Both the position numbers and the translations under genes were made by a program. A stretch of 64,000 nt of DNA from Bryobacteraceae bacterium (lineage in GTDB: Bacteria; Acidobacteriota; Terriglobia; Bryobacterales; Bryobacteraceae). The stretch lies in the NCBI GenBank assembly GCA_026129905.1, contig JAHCHE010000006.1, positions 62,001-126,000 on the forward strand, given 5' to 3'. The first letter of the stretch is position 1. The number at the start of each line of letters is the position of its first letter. Shown piece by piece: positions 60,563-64,000 of the stretch. Below the pieces are notes generated by a model. It was not told the DNA's origin. It saw only the letters and a program-made list of their open reading frames with translations, and did not search any database.

Positions 60563-62469
60563 AATCGATTATGCGCCGTATCGTTCAGTTAATCGCGGTT
60601 CCTTTCCTGCTCTCCGGCCAGACGGGACCGGAGCAGGCCGGGGCCGTTTTGAAAGCGGATCTGCAAACGCCGGAGATGGCCGCGCTTCCGTTGCGGCAAT
60701 ACCTGATTCGCAAAGCTCCGAAATTGCCCGCGCCCTCCGACGCGGCGCAATGGACCGCGGAGGCGAAACGCCTGCGGCGCGAGATCCTGGACGAGGTGGT
60801 CTTTCACGGCTGGCCGCGGGAGTGGGTGGACGCGCCGCTGAAGATGGAGGATGCCGGAACCGTTCCGTCCGGACCGGGCTACCGGATGCGCAAGCTGCGG
60901 TACGAGATCGTCCCGGGCTTCTATTCGACCGCGGTCCTGTATGAGCCGGAAAGCTCTAGCGGCAAGGCGCCGGGAATCGTGAACGTCAACGGCCATGTCG
61001 GTCCACCGGGCAAAGCGGTGGAGTACAAGCAGAAGCGCTGCATCAACATGGCGCGGCGCGGCATCGTGGCGCTGAACCTGGAATGGCTCAGTTTCGGCGA
61101 ACTGGCGCACCCGGAGAACGTGCACTGGTTCGGAGCGCACCTGGACCTGGTTGGAGCAAACGCCGTGGGGCTGTTCTACCTGGCGATGCGGAAGGGACTC
61201 GACATCCTCGAGCAGCATCCGGGCGTCGATCCGGCGCGGCTTGGCGTCACGGGCCTGTCGGGCGGGGGCTGGCAAACGATCATCCTGAGCGCGCTGGACG
61301 AGCGGGTGGCGGCGTCCGTTCCGGTTGCGGGATACTCGGCCCTCCGTGCGCGCATCGAACGCGAGGAGGACACGGGCGACATCGAGCAGAACGCCACGGA
61401 CCTGCTCACGAAAGCGGATTACCCGCACCTGACCGCCATGCGCGCGCCCCGGCCGACGCTGCTGATCTACAACGCGGAGGACGACTGCTGCTTCCGGGCG
61501 CCGCTGGTGAAACCGGACATTTACGACGCGGTGAAGCCGTTCTTCCGGCTCTACGGCGCCGAGGACAAGCTCGGCTGGCACGAGAATACCGATCCGTCCG
61601 ACCATAATTATCAACTCGACAACCGGTTACAGGCTTATCGTTTCTTTTCGAAAAACTTTGGATTGCCGGAGAGTTCTTCCGAAATTCCCGTGGGCGAAGA
61701 GCTGAAGACGGTGGACGAGCTGAGGGCCGGCATCCCGGCCGGAAACCTGACGATTGTGGGCCTGGCGAGAAAACTCGCGGGCGCCATCGAGCGGCCGCGG
61801 CCGGACCGGGACCGGCTAGCAAAGGTGGTCCGGTACCGGGCCTCGGGCGTCGATCGCGCCTGGGTGCTTCGAGGCACGAAGAGCCGAGGCCTGGAGACGC
61901 GTTCCTATCGGTTCGAGTTCGACAACGGGCTGAGCGCTACCGGAGTCTGGCTGAACGCGATCGGTTCGACGGCTCCGCGGGCAACAATCCTGCTGAACGA
62001 CAAGGGCAAGAAGGAAGCGCAGGCCGAGGCGTCGGACCGCGTGAACCGGGGCGAGCAGACGCTGGCGGCGGACCTGTTGTTCACCGGCGACGCTGAACCG
62101 GGGGCGGGGAAGGCGCACGGCTTCGCCCAGATGATCTCCACCGTGGGGGAGCGCGCGCTCGGGCTGGAGGCGGCGCAACTGATCGGGCTAAGTGAGTGGT
62201 TGCGGGCCGCGTCCGGCGCGGCCAGAATCCACGTACGGACGGCCGGAATGCGGAGCCAGGCGATCGCCCTGGTGGCCGCGGCGCTCCGGCCGGAGCTGTT
62301 CGACGGCGTCGAGGTCAAGGATGGGATCGCGTCGTTCCAACACCTGCTGGACAAGCCGGTGGAGTACCAAGCCGCTCCCGACCTGTTCTGCCTGGACCTT
62401 TACAAGGAATTCGACATCGACGGCCTCGCCGCGCTCGGCGCCCCGCCGAGGGTCACCGGCCTGCGGTAG
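60559..62469 (+). CDS. Secreted alpha/beta hydrolase (acetyl-xylan-esterase-like)
   Basis: Protein of 636 aa. The ATG at 60559 forms ATGA with the sulfatase stop; an ATG at 60547 is an alternative. Signal peptide about 5-20. The catalytic region is about 115-370: GIVNVNGHVGPPG (oxyanion part), nucleophile elbow GLSGGGW (about 230-236), an acid near NAEDDCCF, and a His near SDHNYQL. The second half (about 420-636) repeats a weak hydrolase-like pattern without a clear nucleophile. With the sulfatase it fits removal of ester groups from a sulfated, acylated polysaccharide. Confidence 0.8.
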   Translation: MKSIMRRIVQLIAVPFLLSGQTGPEQAGAVLKADLQTPEMAALPLRQYLIRKAPKLPAPSDAAQWTAEAKRLRREILDEVVFHGWPREWVDAPLKMEDAGTVPSGPGYRMRKLRYEIVPGFYSTAVLYEPESSSGKAPGIVNVNGHVGPPGKAVEYKQKRCINMARRGIVALNLEWLSFGELAHPENVHWFGAHLDLVGANAVGLFYLAMRKGLDILEQHPGVDPARLGVTGLSGGGWQTIILSALDERVAASVPVAGYSALRARIEREEDTGDIEQNATDLLTKADYPHLTAMRAPRPTLLIYNAEDDCCFRAPLVKPDIYDAVKPFFRLYGAEDKLGWHENTDPSDHNYQLDNRLQAYRFFSKNFGLPESSSEIPVGEELKTVDELRAGIPAGNLTIVGLARKLAGAIERPRPDRDRLAKVVRYRASGVDRAWVLRGTKSRGLETRSYRFEFDNGLSATGVWLNAIGSTAPRATILLNDKGKKEAQAEASDRVNRGEQTLAADLLFTGDAEPGAGKAHGFAQMISTVGERALGLEAAQLIGLSEWLRAASGAARIHVRTAGMRSQAIALVAAALRPELFDGVEVKDGIASFQHLLDKPVEYQAAPDLFCLDLYKEFDIDGLAALGAPPRVTGLR

Positions 62470-62583
62470 GCGGGGCAGCCGGTGAGCCGGGAACGGTGGC
62501 GGTCAGCCAACGCGCTTTCCCTTCGGCGCTTGACCGGGAAGCGAAATCCCTCACTTCCTGTGCTTCTTCTACTCTTATTTGTG

Positions 62584-63075
62584 CTAATCCCGTTCACCGC
62601 GTGGGCGAAGGCCGCCTGACGGATCCTCCCCTTTGAGTGATTCCAGGAAGGGATTCGAGACCAGGACGCCGTCGTAGCGGCGGCCATGCGGGAGATCCTC
62701 GCTGAACAGCACTCCGGCGCCTGCCGAACGGGCGGCTGCGACGATTAGAGCGTCCCAAAAGGAGATGCGCAGGCGGGACGCCGCTTCGGCGGCCACCAGG
62801 ATATGGCCGGGCTCGATCACGACGATGTTGTCCAGCGTTGCGTAATCGGCGAGGAGAAGAGCCACCTCGGAAACCGGCAGCAACCGGGTTTTGTGCGCCG
62901 CGGCGACGAAGAACTCCTGGAGCACCTGCGTGCTGATGAAGCCCCGCCTTCCGCGGAAGTACTCGCGGAAGAGACGGTTCGCGATCTCTCGTTTTCGCGG
63001 CCCTCGCGAGTCGTGCCGGTAGACGAGGACATTTGTATCGAAGAAAGCGCGCCCGTCGTCAGAGCGACCGGTCAT
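62584..63075 (-). CDS. PIN-domain ribonuclease (VapC-type toxin)
   Basis: Protein of 163 aa. PIN acidic residues: Asp in FFDTNVLVYRHD (about 14), Glu in VLQEFFVA (about 53), Asp in SFWDALIVAAA (about 110) and SEDL (about 130). By family a Mg-dependent RNase that cuts tRNA or rRNA. Start ATG at 63075, which would overlap the 3' end of an antitoxin-like frame (…WKREELYDRSL, stop at 63059) as in normal vapBC pairs. The antitoxin itself looks broken (see the next entries). Confidence 0.85.
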   Translation of the reverse strand: MTGRSDDGRAFFDTNVLVYRHDSRGPRKREIANRLFREYFRGRRGFISTQVLQEFFVAAAHKTRLLPVSEVALLLADYATLDNIVVIEPGHILVAAEAASRLRISFWDALIVAAARSAGAGVLFSEDLPHGRRYDGVLVSNPFLESLKGEDPSGGLRPRGERD

Positions 63076-63180
63076 AGAGCTCTTCGCGTTTCCAGTTACC
63101 CGGCGGCCGGCTTCTGCCGGGCCGCGTTTCCGCGGCGCGGATGAGACGCTCGACAGCGGCGGCGTGGTTACACTGCGGGC
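63059..63180 (-). pseudogene. vapB: C-terminal half of a VapB-type antitoxin, no start codon
   Basis: The minus-strand frame reads HAAAVERLIRAAETRPG, then PPGNWKREELYDRSL and a stop at 63059. The WKREELYDR end is typical of VapB-type antitoxins that bind PIN toxins, and it overlaps the toxin ATG by 17 bases. There is no ATG, GTG or TTG in frame before an upstream stop at 63200, so it cannot be translated alone. Confidence 0.5.
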
Positions 63181-63181
63181 A

Positions 63182-63300
63182 ATGAAACCATCGGCCCCAT
63201 CACTTTCTCTCTGCCCGGAGAACTGATCCGCCGGGCTAAGGTCTATGCCGCTCAACACGGAACGTCGGTCAATGCGGTGGTCGAGGAAAACCTCACGTAA
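63182..63300 (+). pseudogene. vapB: N-terminal half of an antitoxin (ribbon-helix-helix), inverted and frameshifted
   Basis: Opposite strand to the toxin. One frame encodes TIGPITFSLPGELIRRAK, then VYAAQHGTSVNAVVEENLT and a stop, the beta strand and two helices of a CopG/Arc antitoxin. The ATG at 63182 is one base out of frame with it: ATGAAACC would need one more A to read M-K-T-I-G-P. A GTTACACT box at 63167-63174 lies 7 bases upstream. Together with the minus-strand C-half it makes about 75 residues, the usual VapB length. Confidence 0.5.
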
Positions 63301-63347
63301 AGATGTGTTACACGCGCGCGTTGGCGGGCCCCCTGCGCGATGAGCGC

Positions 63348-64000
63348 CTACGAGGCCTTTTCGTCCAGGACCTCGCCGGAGGGGGAGAGCAGCTCGACTT
63401 TCACCGGGAAGAGGCCGATGGCGTGGGTGGAGCAGCTCAGGCATGGGTCGTAGGCGCGCACCAGGGCGGAGACGCGATTCAGCGCGCCTTCGGTGATCTG
63501 GTTGCCGTCGATGTAGCGCTTGCCCACCTGCTCGATGCCTTTGTTGATCGCCAGGTTGTTATGACCGGTGGCGATGATCAGGTTGGCCCAGGTCATGGCG
63601 CCGGATTCGTCCACTTTGTAGTGATGAATCAGCGTACCGCGCGGCGCTTCGGCGATTCCCACGCCTTCCAGTTCGTTTACCCCGGCATGGGCGCGAACCT
63701 TGGTCGAGAGGATGTCGGCATCCTTGAGCAACGCTTCCATCCGTTCGATGCAGTACAACGCCTCGATCAGCCGGGCGTAGTGGTAGAGGAAGGCGCTCTG
63801 CGGCGTGCGGCCGAAGCGGTCGCGGAATTTGCCGAGTTCGGCGTCCGCCTCGGGCGTTCCGCACTGGTCGGCGACATTGAGGCGCGCCAGCGGTCCGACG
63901 CGGTAAATGCCGTCGGGGTATCCGAGAGGTTTGTAGAACGGAGCTTTCAAGAAGGAGGTCGGAAGCGTGGCCTCGGAGATGTAGTCCTGGTATTCGAGCG
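63348..64000 (-). CDS. [NiFe]-hydrogenase large subunit, C-terminal part (cut by window edge)
   Basis: 217 residues visible; the frame is open to the window end (LEYQDYISEATLPTSFLK at the edge), so the first part is missing. GVGIAEAPRGTLIHHYKVD and LIIATGHNNLAINKG are hydrogenase large-subunit motifs, and DPCLSCSTH near the end supplies two nickel-binding cysteines. About 25 residues follow that motif (AIGLFPVKVELLSPSG...), the peptide normally removed by a maturation protease after nickel insertion. The motif set resembles group 3 (HoxH-like, cytoplasmic, NAD(P)-linked) enzymes. Confidence 0.88.
   Translation of the reverse strand, partial: LEYQDYISEATLPTSFLKAPFYKPLGYPDGIYRVGPLARLNVADQCGTPEADAELGKFRDRFGRTPQSAFLYHYARLIEALYCIERMEALLKDADILSTKVRAHAGVNELEGVGIAEAPRGTLIHHYKVDESGAMTWANLIIATGHNNLAINKGIEQVGKRYIDGNQITEGALNRVSALVRAYDPCLSCSTHAIGLFPVKVELLSPSGEVLDEKAS

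Overview
This 64 kb window is chromosomal DNA from a GC-rich Gram-negative bacterium, most likely an Acidobacteriota member of the Bryobacterales/Solibacter type. The assignment is inferred from the gene mix: a stand-alone duplicated MacB/FtsX permease (ADOP type), a GWxTD-domain protein, a Pkn-type kinase, many secreted sugar-active proteins, a carboxypeptidase-regulatory-domain outer-membrane protein, BamD and a full hopanoid operon. There is no phage, IS element or CRISPR array. Genes are dense, and several promoters have a TACAAT/TACACT -10 box.

Layout. 1-8.3 kb: an edge-truncated Ser/Thr kinase, a CusF-like copper lipoprotein, and a four-gene minus-strand block (nucleotidyltransferase-GHMP kinase fusion, CBM9-like protein, GH31 hydrolase, PHP-type CehA/McbA-like protein). 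8.3-12.8 kb: orphan permease, an exported methyltransferase-like protein, a SUMF1-fold protein without the FGE cysteines, tRNA-Arg(CCG). 12.8-18.5 kb: a 730-bp gene-poor stretch, then a very large secreted BACON/LamG/beta-helix protein gene carrying a 775-bp internal duplication and a frameshift. 18.5-26.3 kb: thioredoxin-like protein, HExxH protein, MFS exporter, patatin, a 43-aa basic protein and a glucarate catabolic pair, followed by a tRNA-like element. 26.5-37 kb: outer-membrane and GWxTD proteins, then a PDZ-membrane histidine kinase with an NtrC-type regulator, a small hydrolase and a beta-barrel protein. 37-44.2 kb: Tat-exported glycosidase-like protein, SurA/DsbA fusion, zinc ribbon protein, Nramp transporter, GT-C glycosyltransferase.

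44.2-53.9 kb is the centrepiece: one tightly packed minus-strand operon, ispH-shc-hpnH-hpnA-hpnG-MDR-MDR-hpnC-hpnD. It covers isoprenoid supply, squalene precursor synthesis, cyclisation to hopene, addition of adenosine and removal of adenine. Two sorbitol-dehydrogenase-like zinc reductases sit between hpnG and hpnC. They are attractive candidates for the unassigned reduction of ribosylhopane to bacteriohopanetetrol.

53.9-64 kb: a decayed beta-lactamase-fold pseudogene, housekeeping genes (ttcA, rsmB, rpe, bamD, yajQ), a translationally coupled sulfatase-esterase pair, a PIN toxin beside an antitoxin that looks split by an inversion, and the C-terminal part of a group-3-like [NiFe]-hydrogenase large subunit running off the right edge.
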